Assembly: GCA_034440635.1 (NCBI GenBank)
Contig: JAOTON010002101.1
Coordinates: 744,001-808,000 of the forward strand
DNA length: 64,000 nucleotides
Direction of reading: 5' to 3'
Origin: Lepas anatifera
Lineage: Eukaryota; Arthropoda; Thecostraca; Lepadidae
In this document: in pieces, positions 10,438 to 22,599 of the stretch
Position numbering within the stretch: position 1 is the first letter of the stretch
Layout of the letters: each line of letters begins with the position of its first letter
Notes under the pieces: generated by a model
What the model was told of the DNA's origin: nothing
The model's database searches: none
The model's input: the letters and a program-made list of their open reading frames with translations, nothing else
Position numbers and translations under genes: made by a program

Positions 10438-12192
10438 GTAAGCAACACCTGCTGCATTTGGTAAGGCGTGCTGATCATTCAAGTGCTTATACACATTTTC
10501 TAACGCTTGAGAAAATGCTATTTTTTGGAAAGAGTGTTTTCTTCGCTAAATAGACACCTCATCAAAGGAACTCACGATTCTTCGCGGATATGTAGATGTA
10601 GAAGCATACACACACGATCCTATATTCCGAAAAACACCCTGCTTGGTAAGTAAAGGCCTCAAACCAGAACTAACTCATTCCAGGTATCAAAAAGCTTGAG
10701 CTTCAGAATCACGTTGGCGCAAAAGAAGTGACTATGCTTAACTCACAGGTAAATTGTCAATAGCTGTTCCATTTCTTGCAAATTTGGCGGAAGGAATCGG
10801 ACAGCTACTGCTTACCTCACTGGCCCCTCGGGCAGAGATAACCAATTATTTTAGTGGGCTGCACGTGAATGTGTATTTAACTGTTCGACTGTGTTTTCTC
10901 TGTATCCAATGTACACAGCCACTACACAGTTGAAGAGGCTGCATAAACACACAAATAGCAGACCCAGGTGAAATTGCTTTGTGAAATAATCTATATAGTT
11001 GGAATCGAGTACCTTATGAAAAATGGTATAACCTTAAAACGTGCAGTGGAGGGGTGCTTGAGTGTCCGTCACATATTTTTCCGAGGTGGCCGAATAACCG
11101 TCTACAGCTGGAAAACGCTTCTTAGCTGAATGAATTCAGGAGTGCATTGATTGGTTTAGCAACTTTGAAATTTGGTCAATTTTCTGTTTATAAGCGTTCA
11201 AAGTCAGACCTGTATTTTGAGACCGTCGTAATCACGCGGTCGCACCGGTTCGCCTGCGCTACAGGCTGAGTCGTGATGTAATAATGTCATATAATCTGGT
11301 TTATATGCGAATGTCACTCTAAATTAAGGTCCAGATCAAGGTCAAGGCGAAATGTCACAGTTCAGGTCATACAAGTATGGTTAAGGTCATTAACCATAGT
11401 GTTCCGGTCTGATGGCATTACGCATTTATTGTAGATCACCAATACCCCATGCCAATACCCCCACGACATCTTAGGGGGAGGTACTTTAGGACCCCTCTAC
11501 TGCTTGTTGACGTTAGACCCCCCACACTGCGCGTGTTGATGGGAAGATTTCGCGCGAGGGAGACATGGTATTTTTCGTCTCAATTCTAAAATCCGTTCTT
11601 GCAAACAGAAATATACCAATATAGATGTTGAAGCATAGACACCCGATCTTTTATATAAAAAAACACCTAACTCCTATGTCAGAATGGCTATATATTAGTA
11701 ATTTTAATGTTAGTTCATATCTGTAAGTTTCTAAGCAAACACAAAAATATGCTACTAGACAATAAATACTACCAACCAAAAAATATGAACATCAAAAAGA
11801 GGAGAATATTCCGTGTTTGGTCAGTAAGTTATAGAGCCTGGTGAGTGCTTTGGTTTATCTTTGCAACGTTTGGCCTTCCCATAAGTTATTGAGTGTAATC
11901 CGGTGTATAATAGAACACATGGCTTCATTTTGTGCAAATATTCCTGCACGCTGATATTATACCTAGACAGGCCACCCATACTTAATTCCTTTGAGCTTAC
12001 AGGCACACATACATCTACATTCAGTGTAGGATTGTATGAACACCACTACTAACACCAACAGGTCTCGCATTAAAGTGAACGTATCATCATCATATATCTT
12101 TATATGTTTGTAAATACTGAACATCGCCACTTACACCACTATATATTGCATTTAAATTGCTGCATCACCATCATCTTCATCATTATATAAAT

Positions 12193-12533
12193 CGCCGCCC
12201 CGGTAGCTCAGTTGGTAGAGCGTTGGGCTCCGGGCCGCTGCTCGAAGCATGCAGTGGCAGTGCATGTCCAGGTTTGGGATCGGTTCCCCTGAGACGCTCC
12301 GGCGCTCAATAGTTTACCCGACATACAGGTCGGCTGGCAACTGACTGGTGAGAGGGTGACCTGATCGGGGCGGCCATCCCTGTGCTTTGTGGGACGTTAA
12401 ACTTTGGCTTCTAAATCAACCCTTCATTGTGGGAGTTGCTCGTTCGAGTGGTGAGGTCGGGGTCTCCGTGACAAGTCCCTTGATGACTTCAGTGAGTCTC
12501 CGACTCCAACAGTCGAACTGAGAACAACTTGGA
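12193..12533 (+). mobile_element. SINE family A with tRNA-derived head
   Basis: The head has a good RNA polymerase III A box (GGTAGCTCAGTTGGTAGAGC) and a B-box-like GGTTTGGGATCGGTTCC about 70 bp later. The body runs through the GTCGGCTGGCAACTGACTGG and GAGAACAACTTGGACAA segments. The body matches the truncated copy at 5625-5870. The 3' end runs into a T-rich stretch. It sits about 90 bp before the next calbindin exon. Confidence 0.8.
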
Positions 12534-12624
12534 CAATTTTTTTATATTTTATGTAGATATAGAATGTATGTTTGCTTATATCGACGTGTGAATAGACATT
12601 TCAATGAGCTTTGCTTCTTTGCAG

Positions 12625-12670
12625 ACTGCTACCCGTGAAAGAAAATTTCCTTTGCCGCTCGGTTTTTAAG
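12625..12670 (+). CDS. Calbindin-32-like, exon encoding the second LLPxxENFL linker
   Basis: A 46-nt exon entering in phase 2 and leaving in phase 0 (acceptor ctttgcag, donor gtaaga). The first base completes Lys, followed by LLPVKENFLCRSVFK. This is the EF4 exit helix and linker, the internal counterpart of LLPMEENFLLLF after EF2, as expected from the ancient pairwise duplication in this family. Confidence 0.92.
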
Positions 12671-13552
12671 GTAAGAGAGGTAATGACTTTTGCCTTTACT
12701 TTTTAACTGTGGTGTTGCATGCGCTTTCAATCGTTGGACCACGCGTATGGTGTTCAGGTAAAATATAAATTTCCGCCTGCACTTGCGCTTATTTTTTCAT
12801 TACTGGTCATTCCATAATATGTTTCTTGGCGGCAAATGGTCGGCCAGTTTATCCTTAAATCCCGAGAATAGTGTGCACCGCTGCTGAACCAAACAACACC
12901 TTAGGCCACTCGGGTATCTCCAGTCGTCATCCTTAAATGTTATCCTAATTATGCTACAGCTATATCTAAGTTCAGCCCTTTGAATGCACCGTTCAAAACC
13001 AAAAGTCACCGTTCAAAACCAAAAGCACTGCCAAAATCTTATCTTATCGTCAAAAAGGTGCGTTTGAAGATGACACTGCGCTATTTGTTTTCCCTCGCCT
13101 CCACCTGCCCTCCTGAAGCCTGATGGCTGCTGCCTGGTGTCGCACATCCTTTTATTTTCTTTAAATGAAGCCTCGCTAAAAGAAACTGGATTTGCTGGCA
13201 CCACTCAAGATGTTGAATATTGGACTGGGGGGCCGTGCGTTCGATTCCCATGTCAGTCATCTGTGAGCTTCCTCCCACCACTGGAAGTGCTTTTTGGCGG
13301 TGTTAGGTGACGTCAGCCGTCGACGTATGGCAAAATCCTCAAATCGCTATGTAGGTTAGAGACTCAGCTTTGATCTCAGGCACCTTTTTGGCACTGCTGC
13401 CACACGGGAATTTCCGGACAACTCTCTTACCGATTCCGAATCTAGAAGAATCGACGCCATACGATTTGAGTTTGTTTTTCTCTTGTCACAAATAACGTGG
13501 GCTCTCGTTGGGCATTCGCAATCTATATCACGTGCTGAAATTATAATGAATG

Positions 13553-13772
13553 GGGGGGCGGGTGACCTAGTGGCTTCATTGTCCGTATTCAGATCGGCTA
13601 GCATAGATTAACGTGGGTTCAATCCCCAAGGCAGGAAACCGCCTTTTGTCCGATCTGACCCGGTGGAGAGGACTCTTACACACCCGCACCAATACTCCCT
13701 TTTGTTGGGCAAGTGTGCCTGTTGGGAGTGGCCCTAATAAAAAAGATAAAATAAATATTTGAGATGCAATAT
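13553..13772 (+). mobile_element. SINE family C
   Basis: A tRNA-like head (GGGTGACCTAGTGGCTTCATT as A box, GTGGGTTCAATCCC as B box, about 45 bp apart) is followed by a short body and an A-rich tail (CTAATAAAAAAGATAAAATAAAT). Only one copy was seen in the window. Confidence 0.6.

Positions 13773-13820
<48 letters not shown>
13773..13820. repeat. (AT)n microsatellite
   Basis: About 48 bp of uninterrupted AT dinucleotides directly after the A-rich tail of SINE family C, a common place for microsatellite birth. Confidence 0.95.
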
Positions 13821-13823
<3 letters not shown>

Positions 13824-14660
13824 TTCTCAAACAATGCATCGATAGATAGAGCAGTCCCTTATTGATGTCTGGCACATACTTTTGGCGGTTTCGTAAATGG
13901 TCCTTAGCTTCTCTAATAGCCGGACCGGTTACGGCTTAAGTTTTCACCGCAGTCGGCCGAGCACGACAGTCTACGTCGTGGTGCAATCAATGAAACCAGA
14001 TTGTCCCTATTAACCTTGCAGCAAAGCCTGCGCCGTTCACGCATGTTTTTCCGCATCTAACGCACTCTTCCAAAGGTAAAAACAATTATGTTCATCCTAT
14101 TAATCATGCACTACGTGGTCATTATCCAATTGCTCCGTGAACACTCTATAGTCAGCAAAGGGGATGATGGTTTTGCGGTGGCACGGGGCTAGTCTTCTGT
14201 CATTCTCTGCTTGGTACCTACACTCAGCCAGCAGGCCCGAGTGTCACACACCTTGAGTTATCACGTGGCGCAAATTAGGTGTGTGTCCACCGGTATTGGA
14301 GCGCGGCACTCGGGCCCCATCGACCGTTCCAGTCCGTGGCACTTCTGCTTCACCATGGCAATGAATGGCATCATAGCCTAGGATTGCAGTCAAACCGACG
14401 CAAGTTAAAGAAGATTGGGCCATCGGCTTTGAAATGCCAGCTTTGGGCGATACGCGTTCCGCACCGGGATCAAGAATCAAGCCCGATTTAATGACTGTAC
14501 GTTAAAGTGACGCCTTTTTGCACCTGTGATCCCAAAGGCTGAATAAGAATAGGCAAACATGTTTTATTCTACATATGCATTACAGCGTAGAAAGTGGAAA
14601 CATGAAAAAAGTTTAAGAGTTTAAATCATTTTGGGCGTGTATGGTCCGGCGGGCTCCACG

Positions 14661-14662
<2 letters not shown>

Positions 14663-14726
<64 letters not shown>
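14663..14726. repeat. (AT)n microsatellite
   Basis: About 64 bp of AT dinucleotides in the intron. The open frames across it (Ile-Tyr repeats) are artefacts. Confidence 0.95.
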
Positions 14727-14730
<4 letters not shown>

Positions 14731-14809
14731 CATTTTTCTGTATATCAAATTTACCAAGCAGTAAGTATCATATGGATGACCCATCGATATAAAATAACTA
14801 CTGGAACAT

Positions 14810-15204
14810 ATTTTGTAGCGCTCGGTGGGCCCATTATGTGATGTGAGTTTCAATTTGATTTATTTAACCTGTTCTTAATTAGAGCCATACATCATATTGC
14901 ATCAATACGCTTAAAACATATACAAACAAAGGGAGCATTTCAGGACTCCTATGGGCTCGCGCATGCTGTCTCGCAATTATGCTGTCTTAATCTTTTTTGG
15001 AGGTGAGATTCATTAGCATGCACTGGTGACATGACCTGAGATGACCCGACCTTAAAATTTTTGCAAGGGTTGCAGAGTTGATCAAGGATAAGGTGTACCA
15101 AGTACGGCGGCGCTTTGCGCCGCTTTGCGGCGGCTCTTTGTGCCGTCGGAAAAAAACCCGAAGAGGGTGTTCAGCACCCCCGCCCTCCCCGGGGCGAGGG
15201 TTAA
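14810..15204 (+). mobile_element. Partial TTAA element, related to family 2
   Basis: It shares with the element at 29413-30258 the segments CGGTGGGCCCATTATGTGAT, GAGTTTCAATY, GACCTGAGATGACC-GACCTTAAAATTTT and GGTGTACCAAGTACG. It ends in GGGGCGAGGGTTAAGAAT. The left end is not found. Its GC-rich terminal stem differs (CCGAAGAGGGTGTTCAGCAC), so it may be a further subfamily. Confidence 0.6.
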
Positions 15205-15773
15205 GAATCCAACCAAGGATGAAAAACCACGTTTCCTCCCGGCAGTATTCAAATAAACCATAAATAGCAACTGATTCGCCACAGATACACTGAACGGCCC
15301 GCACACGCTGCGACACATGCTGACTCCCTGCATGCAAGAAAAGCTGCGGCGCGGGAATGCGGCATACGCCTCAGCTGACCCCTCGTATGCAGGACACTGG
15401 GCAAGCCAGCTGATGCCTTCACCCTAATCCATTCTCAGAGGGTCCTCAGGGAAGTGCACGAGAATACAAAACGATCTTGAAGATCATTTGCCAATGGATG
15501 TTTCTTAAGCATATTACTGTAAGGTGGGAGAATGCATAATGCGCGAAGGCATTCTAAATTGGTCTCGGAGAATATTCAGAAGTCTGGATCGAAACCTGAC
15601 ATGGCGGTGTTCTCTTCGCGCATTGTTCGCGTAACCATTTTAGGGGTTGTTGGTGAGTAACTTTCTGGCTCGCAGCCATGCTGTTCTAGATCCGGTGAAA
15701 CATGAAACTTATATCATGACCGGCTGCCCAAATTTATGTGAGACCACTCCTTGTCCTTAACAATCTCTGGATC

Positions 15774-15931
15774 CAGTGGCGGCTCCAGGAGAACACTTCT
15801 TGGCGCTGGGGGGCTGCAGCCCTCCCCAATCACTGCCTTTGGAATAGCCTTCGACTTTGCATTAAGTATAGGCACTGCCATTTGGGTGGGGGGAGGGGGT
15901 GAGCCTCTTGCCCCCCTTGTATCCGACATTG
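15774..15931 (+). mobile_element. GCGGATCC-type MITE, copy 3
   Basis: It starts CAGTGGCGGCTCCAGG and ends CCTTGTATCCGACATTG, with interior motifs as in the other copies. It is more diverged than copies 2 and 4. Confidence 0.65.
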
Positions 15932-17997
15932 TCTGGATCAGTGTATCATATGCATTTCGTGGAAACTCTATCCCGACTGGCTTATCACCAAAGACGTCTC
16001 GCTCACGGGAAGTGTGAAATGCTTTGCTAATGCATGATCGTAATCATCGCCGATTGGTAAAGCTGTGTTTGATATACGCCGTTATTGTTGTCTTCAGAAG
16101 ATCAACTTGACTAAAGAGACATCACGTTTTAAAGCTAAGCAGAGCATGTCATATGTTTCTCTCAAAGTAAAATCTAGCTTTCAACGTTATCTACAGTGTT
16201 TCCATTTCAAGACTCTTACTGCTACTGTTGGTGTGCTTCGTAAGCAAAACTGTGTTCATGCGTAGTTCCAATGGCAGTAAATTGCTTCTTTTGCTCAGGG
16301 AGATGCCGAATGGGTAAGGATTCTAGCTTTTGTTTCTGCCTGACATGGTGTACAGACTGGCATGTGCTAACAAAACTACTTCTCAAACATCGACTGTCCT
16401 TTGCTCTCTTGCAATCTGGCGCGGAGCAGATCGGACACATAGCACATAGCTAGTACGCTCCAGAGCCTTTCTGGTCGGATTTCCTCAAGTGCTTTTCAAA
16501 CTCAGATTGTACTTATATGCCTTTGAAGTGACATAACTAATGCGTGTTTCACTATCGGTGGATGTGCTCCTTTCGTACTGCTCTTGACTTAATATTTGCA
16601 CAACAGAAGGTGCCTGCGACTGCCTTAACTTCTTCTGACGTCTGAACATTGTGTCTTACCAGGACCAACCAGATCAGCTCTGGTGGCTTGCACAGTGCGG
16701 TTGGTTTGTGACATACCTAATCGCTGCTGAAATAAAAAAAACTATATTTTTCTCAGCCTATAAATGTTTGTGAAAAGGAAAACACCTAAAAATTAATTGT
16801 CTTTCCTTTAGTTTCTTTACTTTCATAATTTACTATTTCAAATTATGTATCAATTGATAAAACCTGGTCTATCATCTTGGCTTCTGGCCGTGCAAATGCA
16901 AAGTGTCACACAATTTCGAAATTACAGAATGTGCACTGGCTTTCTGGGATGGCTCTTGAGCATTTTGTAATGGGGAAGCTTAGTATCGGTGTCTGCACAC
17001 TACGCATGTTTTTGTTCATGACTACACCGTTTCATAGTGATGGGCCTTCAACAGAAATGTGTAGCAGTATTAACATTTGTAGAAGTAATCACTTGTAGCG
17101 TAGGAGACCCTTGTCACTATTATATTGATGGTTAGTCGCGTGCATTTATATTTTAGAAAATTTACGTTTGGGATGGCTCAATTCCTTTAGCAATATATTG
17201 TTTCTAGAAATATCACGTCGTGAAAATGTAAACGATGTACTAGTGTTTGTACCGGTTTTGTTGGTAACTCCTGGCATTTTGTTCAAACTCTTCGTGTTTT
17301 GGGCTCCCTAAGCCCCGGAAATCATTAATCACACTGGAGCTTCGTTGAGGAGAAATAAGCAGCCTCACCAACGTACTTTTAGCTTGGTACAGTAAACATA
17401 GCTTTGCATCCTCTCCAACGTCTACCCACATGCGAGGCACCTCTGTTTAAAACCTGATATAATGTGAAATGGGAGCGCTGGTGACGCAAATCACTCAGGC
17501 TTGCATTATTGCCGTAAAATTTCAATAGAAACTTACCCGGCATCTTCTGAAAATGTGTAACATTTGCGCTGCACATTTACAAAGACCGATAGATATTCAC
17601 ATATGTAAACAAGATATGCGTTTTAGAAGTAAGGTACACCTGATAGGTCTTACCCCATGATCCAGTGAAAAAGACATGCAACAACAACAAATATATAAGG
17701 ACAAATTATTAAGTAGTCACTGTCATGAAATGGGAACCCTTGATATTTTTATATTAATAAAACTCATTTCCAGACTCAAATTTTTATTGCGACCTTTACC
17801 AAACTACAACTCCGTCCTAACTCTGCCCCGAAGTTTTTCTAGTCACCTTGTATTTCATGTGTTCAGAATATAGGTGTTTGTGTCGGCGTCCTTTCTGCAC
17901 GGGTGTTACGAGAGGCTAGCGAGATCTGAGAATGTGATGTGACGCTACCCAGCTTCTATTTGCTAATCTCGACGCTAACAATACATGCCATTTACAG
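15932..17997 (+). other. Remainder of the 5.3-kb intron, nothing recognised
   Basis: AT-rich intron sequence without a recognisable repeat or exon. Short open frames here show no family resemblance. Confidence 0.45.
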
Positions 17998-18054
17998 GGA
18001 GCATCAAAGCTAACGCGGGACGACATCCAGCGAGTCTTTGCGCTTTACGATAGG
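17998..18054 (+). CDS. Calbindin-32-like, exon encoding the start of EF-hand 5
   Basis: A 57-nt, phase 0-0 exon (acceptor atttacag, donor gtaggt) coding GASKLTRDDIQRVFALYDR: the EF5 entering helix and the first two loop residues (Asp1-Arg2). The intron splits the Ca2+ loop itself, which is completed by the exon at 19933. The intron that follows begins with a long CT tract. Confidence 0.88.
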
Positions 18055-18096
18055 GTAGGTATTATATATTATGTATAGATATACCCATTCCACCTC

Positions 18097-18153
18097 CCTT
18101 TTCTCTCTCTCTCCCTCCCTCTCTCTCTCTCTCTCTTTCTCTTTTTCTCTCTG
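18097..18153. repeat. Pyrimidine (CT)n tract
   Basis: CT-rich microsatellite about 40 nt after the exon donor at 18055. It is rich in PTB-like UCUU/CUCUCU sites if transcribed. The intron also contains an (AT)n tract. Confidence 0.9.
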
Positions 18154-18267
18154 TAGCACACCACTCTTGCCTATAGATATGCCCATCACTTCCATATTTC
18201 AGTACCAGTACTGCAAACAATCTGAATCTGCTGTGTCGAATGTGCTATGCTTTGATGTTTAATGTGT

Positions 18268-18274
<7 letters not shown>

Positions 18275-18314
<40 letters not shown>
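18275..18314. repeat. (AT)n microsatellite
   Basis: About 40 bp of AT dinucleotides. Confidence 0.95.
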
Positions 18315-18317
<3 letters not shown>

Positions 18318-19177
18318 CTAAAAAAGCTCCTTGAGTCTCAATCTACTATAGATAACAACAATAATTGTAAAAAATTGCCTGCGAGGTCTTCTCCTTTGCC
18401 ATCAGCAGGCTATATTTCCTTGGAAGGCATCAGATCAGAAAGCATTAAATTTACAGCTTTGAACTTGATTCTGTACGTAAGCTATCTGCGCTTCAATATG
18501 CTGCTTGGAAAGCCATTATACAGGTTGTGCTAGAAAAACAACTGGGCTGGTCTCATTAGAAAATCATTTTAAGTCCGAGGCGCAGTCCATGCGTTTTTAT
18601 TTGGACGTATTCTACCTGGAGTCCAGCGTGTTTACCCATCCTTATCTTGCTCCACTCTTTGGCCTCTTGGATGGATCCCCCACAGATCTGTCACCAAATC
18701 CGAGGTGAATGCTCTCCTTGAGGGCCTAATTTTTCGATATTCCAAAATCGTAAGTGCATTACAAAAGCCCTTGAATTACTCATCCTGGACATAGAATCCT
18801 TTGTTTGCTTTAACTTTCCCAGTCATCCCAATATGTCTCCATACATTCTTAAAATTGTTATTCAATCTCTGAAGTCGTTCTAACATTCTTGGCATATTTG
18901 CTGTTGAAAAATGGGCCTTTCAAGATTACTTGGAGGTGTGAGAGAGAAATAGGGGGGAGAGAGGAGGAGAGGGAGGGAGATGAGAGATGAGAGGTACTCG
19001 TATGTTAGGCTGCCAAAGAATCCTTTCAAGGGGAAAATTACATTGAGTAGTGTAGATTTCGGTTGAATACATGGTAAAAACTGTTCCTGTACCTGCTTAG
19101 ATGACAAACAATTTTATTATTCAGGTACTTTAACTTTTTCAATGCACTTGGGAAATGTTGAATAGCTATTTGACAGG

Positions 19178-19806
19178 TTAATGGTAAAGGTACACATTGA
19201 CAAATTGAATATTAAATGTATTAAAGGGAATGTGCTACCTTTATAACGTGATTTAAACTGAGATAACCAAGTTGTAAAACATGCCAGAAAACCCGGTACC
19301 CAATATATCATTCGCCTTGAAACTCAAAATTTCCGTAGAGAAAAGCTAAAAACTACCTGAAATGTACCCTACATGTACCCTTAGCAGCAGGCCACAGTTG
19401 ACAGCCATGTTGGTGTGACGACATATGCTGACGTCACGGCGAGTATCAGCCAATCGTAGCCCTTGAAGCCTGTTGAATATGGTAGTGGTTGCCAGATCAT
19501 GGCATCATCCATAGGCCGATATTTATTTTTCTCCCTAGAGGAGCATTTGAAAATAAAAATATGGAGCTTATTGTACATTTTTCAGAGAAATCATGGACGG
19601 TTCCATGATTTTCAGCTAAAGTACCCCGGATTGCAATAAATTCCAGGATTCGACCAAGGTGCCACATTCCCTTTAAAATAAATCAAACATGCGGACGCGT
19701 TTCGATTACAAAAGATACGCTGAGGAAGAATCGAAACGCGTCTGTATGTTTAATTTATTTTAATACAATTTAATATCCAATTTGTCATTGTGTACCTTTA
19801 TCATTT
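19178..19806. mobile_element. Foldback structure (Penelope-like terminal repeat?) interrupted by a TTAA MITE
   Basis: The left arm (19178-19224 continued at 19677-19707) and right arm (19729-19806) are inverted copies of about 75 bp with only a few differences. Examples are AAAGGTACACATTGACAAATT against AATTTGTCATTGTGTACCTTT, and a perfect 14-bp pair at the tip, GACGCGTTTCGATT with AATCGAAACGCGTC. The loop contains CTGAGGA before CGAAACGCG, resembling terminal repeats of Penelope-like elements. The left arm is split by the MITE at 19225-19672. Confidence 0.6.
19225..19672 (+). mobile_element. TTAA-target MITE (AGGGAATGTG termini)
   Basis: A 448-bp element with terminal inverted repeats AGGGAATGTG...CACATTCCCT, flanked on both sides by TTAA (19221-19224 and 19673-19676). 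There is no transposase ORF. A second copy, in reverse, is in the SLC7 intron at 56550-57246, and a partial end is at about 25040-25058. TTAA duplication fits piggyBac- or Kolobok-type transposases. Confidence 0.85.
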
Positions 19807-19932
19807 ACACCTGGGGAAGTCAAATTGATATAATTCCAACGGTGTTGGCGACTTTAGGGACGTGAATTCGTTTCTGAGTGTCATGCTGGACAGCGTTGTT
19901 TGAACGCATTCTAACTGCTTCCATTCCAACAG

Positions 19933-20004
19933 GACAACAGTGGAACGATCGAGGATGACGAACTAACTGGCTTCTTGAAGGATCTCTTGGAATTGGTGAA
20001 AAAG
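19933..20004 (+). CDS. Calbindin-32-like, exon completing EF-hand 5
   Basis: A 72-nt, phase 0-0 exon (acceptor ttccaacag, donor gtagga) coding 24 residues. DNSGTIEDDE completes the EF5 loop begun by YDR in the previous exon (full loop DRDNSGTIEDDE; Asp1, Asp3, Ser5, Gly6, Ile8, Glu9, Glu12). The exit helix LTGFLKDLLELVKK follows and matches the ELxxLLKDL block of the family. Confidence 0.92.
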
Positions 20005-21713
20005 GTAGGATGTTTCATATTTTGATCACAAATTAGTGCTCACATGGCGGAAGCTCTATTGTTGGTGAACCCATCACTCCCTCATTGTTTGATGTCAGTA
20101 GCACACTTCTACATCACTCGATATCACAGTGCTTTGCGAATTGTGGTGGAAAGCAACTGTGTTTCCGTTTCGGTCCAAATGTTCTCACCGGGGGAGTGCC
20201 ACTGTGCCGAAACTCGCCCAAGGCGCAAAGGGCGAAATCACCAATTCATAAGATACAAAAATATCATCGTAGTGATAGAGAAGTAGAAAGGGTCTCGTCT
20301 AGCGTGCTCAGCACTGAGATAGTCTCAGGCGTACTCCAAAGTAATCCACCACGGACAGAAAGCAGAATCACCTGCTGAACGTGGTGCTTATCGGATCTTT
20401 GTGCCTTTGAAATGGTGCATTTATATTTGTTATAACTTCGTAAATGACCACTCAAACTTTCAGTTTACTTACTCTCAAATCGACATGCAGGACGTGCGTC
20501 TTTGATCTTCGGCTCGTTTGTCGCAAAGTACATAGTTTTGGGAGGAAAATGTGTTTGAAAAGCCAACCTCAGCTCCTTATTAATGTCTTCATACGGTTAT
20601 GTGGCGAGGAAACAAGTGTCAAACATCCACATGGTAATCAGAACACCTTAGCTCCATACTATTTGGCTGATATCGAGACGGAGGAACGGTTGAAATAAAA
20701 ACTAACTCATGTTCCAAATGCATGATGCTTATTTACTCATGAACGGGTTTCTCCTTTGTTTCCCTGCCTTAGACTTCGGCATTATATATACTTTATTTGC
20801 TCAGCTGTTACATAACATAGTTCACTAATTCGACATCAGGACAAACGTGATCCAAATTTAGTCAGTTTTGCGAAGCTGATTTTTCTAGCCTAACACCATT
20901 TGCAATAACTTCCAACATACTAACAACAATTTGTTTCCCCTGTCCCTCTTTAGCTCTGACGTCACAGTCTGACTGCCTGAGGGCATGGTAACGTTCGACC
21001 TTTGCGGCTTTATCGCAACCCTGGCGGGGCCTCGGACTGTGGGGGGAGAGTTTCGTAGAGCGTTCTTATCGGGTCGCGCTGTCACTTGATGGGACGGATG
21101 CAGCTCAGAAAGTGTTGCTAAAGCTTAAATTGGCCCTTACTTACGCGCAAGTGCATATTTTTGAACTTTTATGTTGATTGGACTGTGATGTGCGCGCCCT
21201 TTCTCTACATGAGCATGACAATTATCTGAAATTATTTGCTTTTGACAGTTAAGTGAAAAGTCTGATTGCTTTGTTCCTCCCACAATTTGATTTCACTGAG
21301 CCCCATCCGTTTTTATTTGGGCAGTTACAGTCAAATTTCACATTGTCTGTTAATCTGGACATGAAGAAGTGTGGACATATGTTTTCATTGTTGTGAATGT
21401 GCCAGGTTTAATTAAATAAGCGTATTGCTGGGGCCTTCCACTCGACCTCTCATTTATCGTATGAACTCCTAGCGTTGTATGTATGATAACCATGTTTATT
21501 TTCTATCTGGGTTTGCTCCAGCTTTGCTGGATATTTCACTACTTCAGACAATCCACCGGGGCTCACTGTCTGTCTCAGCCAGGATATTTTGAAGGGAATC
21601 AGCCTTCAGGCTCTTGAATTTTTACAGCTCCTTGACGGTGATGCGCTACCGGGTAAAAACATGATTTGGGGATGATTTTGGACGGTACTGTAAGCTTGGT
21701 TGTGGGCCCTTGA
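20005..21713 (+). other. Intron, nothing recognised
   Basis: No clear repeat, RNA gene or exon could be seen. Open frames at 20044-20378 overlap in several frames without similarity or splice support. Confidence 0.45.
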
Positions 21714-21877
21714 CAGTGGCGGATCCACGCCTTCATTTCGGGATGTGGGCTAGGGGCTCGAACTTCCCCCACCATTGCCTGGAAATAGCCTCCGGCTATG
21801 CATTGACTCTAGGTACTCGGACATTTCGTTGGGGGAGGGGGGCTTGAGCTCCCTAGTCTGCCTCGTATCCGGCATGG
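21714..21877 (+). mobile_element. GCGGATCC-type MITE, copy 4
   Basis: It begins CAGTGGCGGATCCACG and ends CTCGTATCCGGCATG. Interior motifs CACCATTGCCTGG, GGCTATGCATTGACTCTAGG and CTCGGACATTTCG are shared with the other four copies. Confidence 0.7.
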
Positions 21878-21992
21878 CCCTGGGCAATGATTTTACATCG
21901 AATATACTAGGGGTGGGACCTATTTCATCAAACGTGAACTTTTCATTCCTTTTCGGGCATTTCCCTATACTCCTGCATGTGCTGGACGAGGA

Positions 21993-21994
<2 letters not shown>

Positions 21995-22048
<54 letters not shown>
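21995..22048. repeat. (TA)n microsatellite
   Basis: About 54 bp of TA dinucleotides; the Ile-Tyr open frames across it are artefacts. Confidence 0.95.
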
Positions 22049-22049
<1 letters not shown>

Positions 22050-22599
22050 CATCAGTTTATATGGTTTTACCCTTGCTAACCGGCAAATTAATTTTCCCTT
22101 CTTCATGCGGCACGACGGTTGCCCCGGCAACGTAAAGGTATCTTGGCCCCGGCCGGTGGGGCCGGAGCACAATAGCGAGTGCTCATTGCGTTGATATCAC
22201 TGCCTTATGCCGTGCAGTGCTGTCAGGCTGTCAAGTGTGTAGTGTGTTGGGGTTAAGAGGGGGGTGGGGGTATAGTATTACATATGAATATCTTATTCTA
22301 TACTGGAGTAAAATGAGCCCTAAGGAAAGGGGGATGCAAATTGAAGAGCTTGTGACTATCACAAAGATAATAACGTATACAGCTCCACTAAAATATGGCC
22401 ATCTGATCACTAAAAGATGATCAGTTGGCAATGGAACATTAGTCTCTTCATGATACAACTTAGGTGTAACGAGGATCTTATAGTGAAAACATCCGACAAA
22501 TGCAAAGGCTTTGCTAATTATGAATAGGAATTTAACGACCACATGGCCAACATCACATTATGTTAAAGTAAAAGGAAGCCCACTAAAAAGTTAGAAATC

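Noticed and set aside
12200..12290. Possible functional tRNA gene with an intron
   Set aside because: A and B boxes are present, but acceptor and anticodon arms do not pair and the sequence continues into a SINE body that recurs at 5625 without the head.
13576..14853. Open frames with Ile-Tyr repeats
   Set aside because: Translations of (AT)n microsatellites; the same occurs near 18240 and 21750-22194.
19694..19742. Active hammerhead ribozyme
   Set aside because: CTGAGGA and GAAAC are in the right order, but the bases between them cannot form stem II; at most a decayed remnant.
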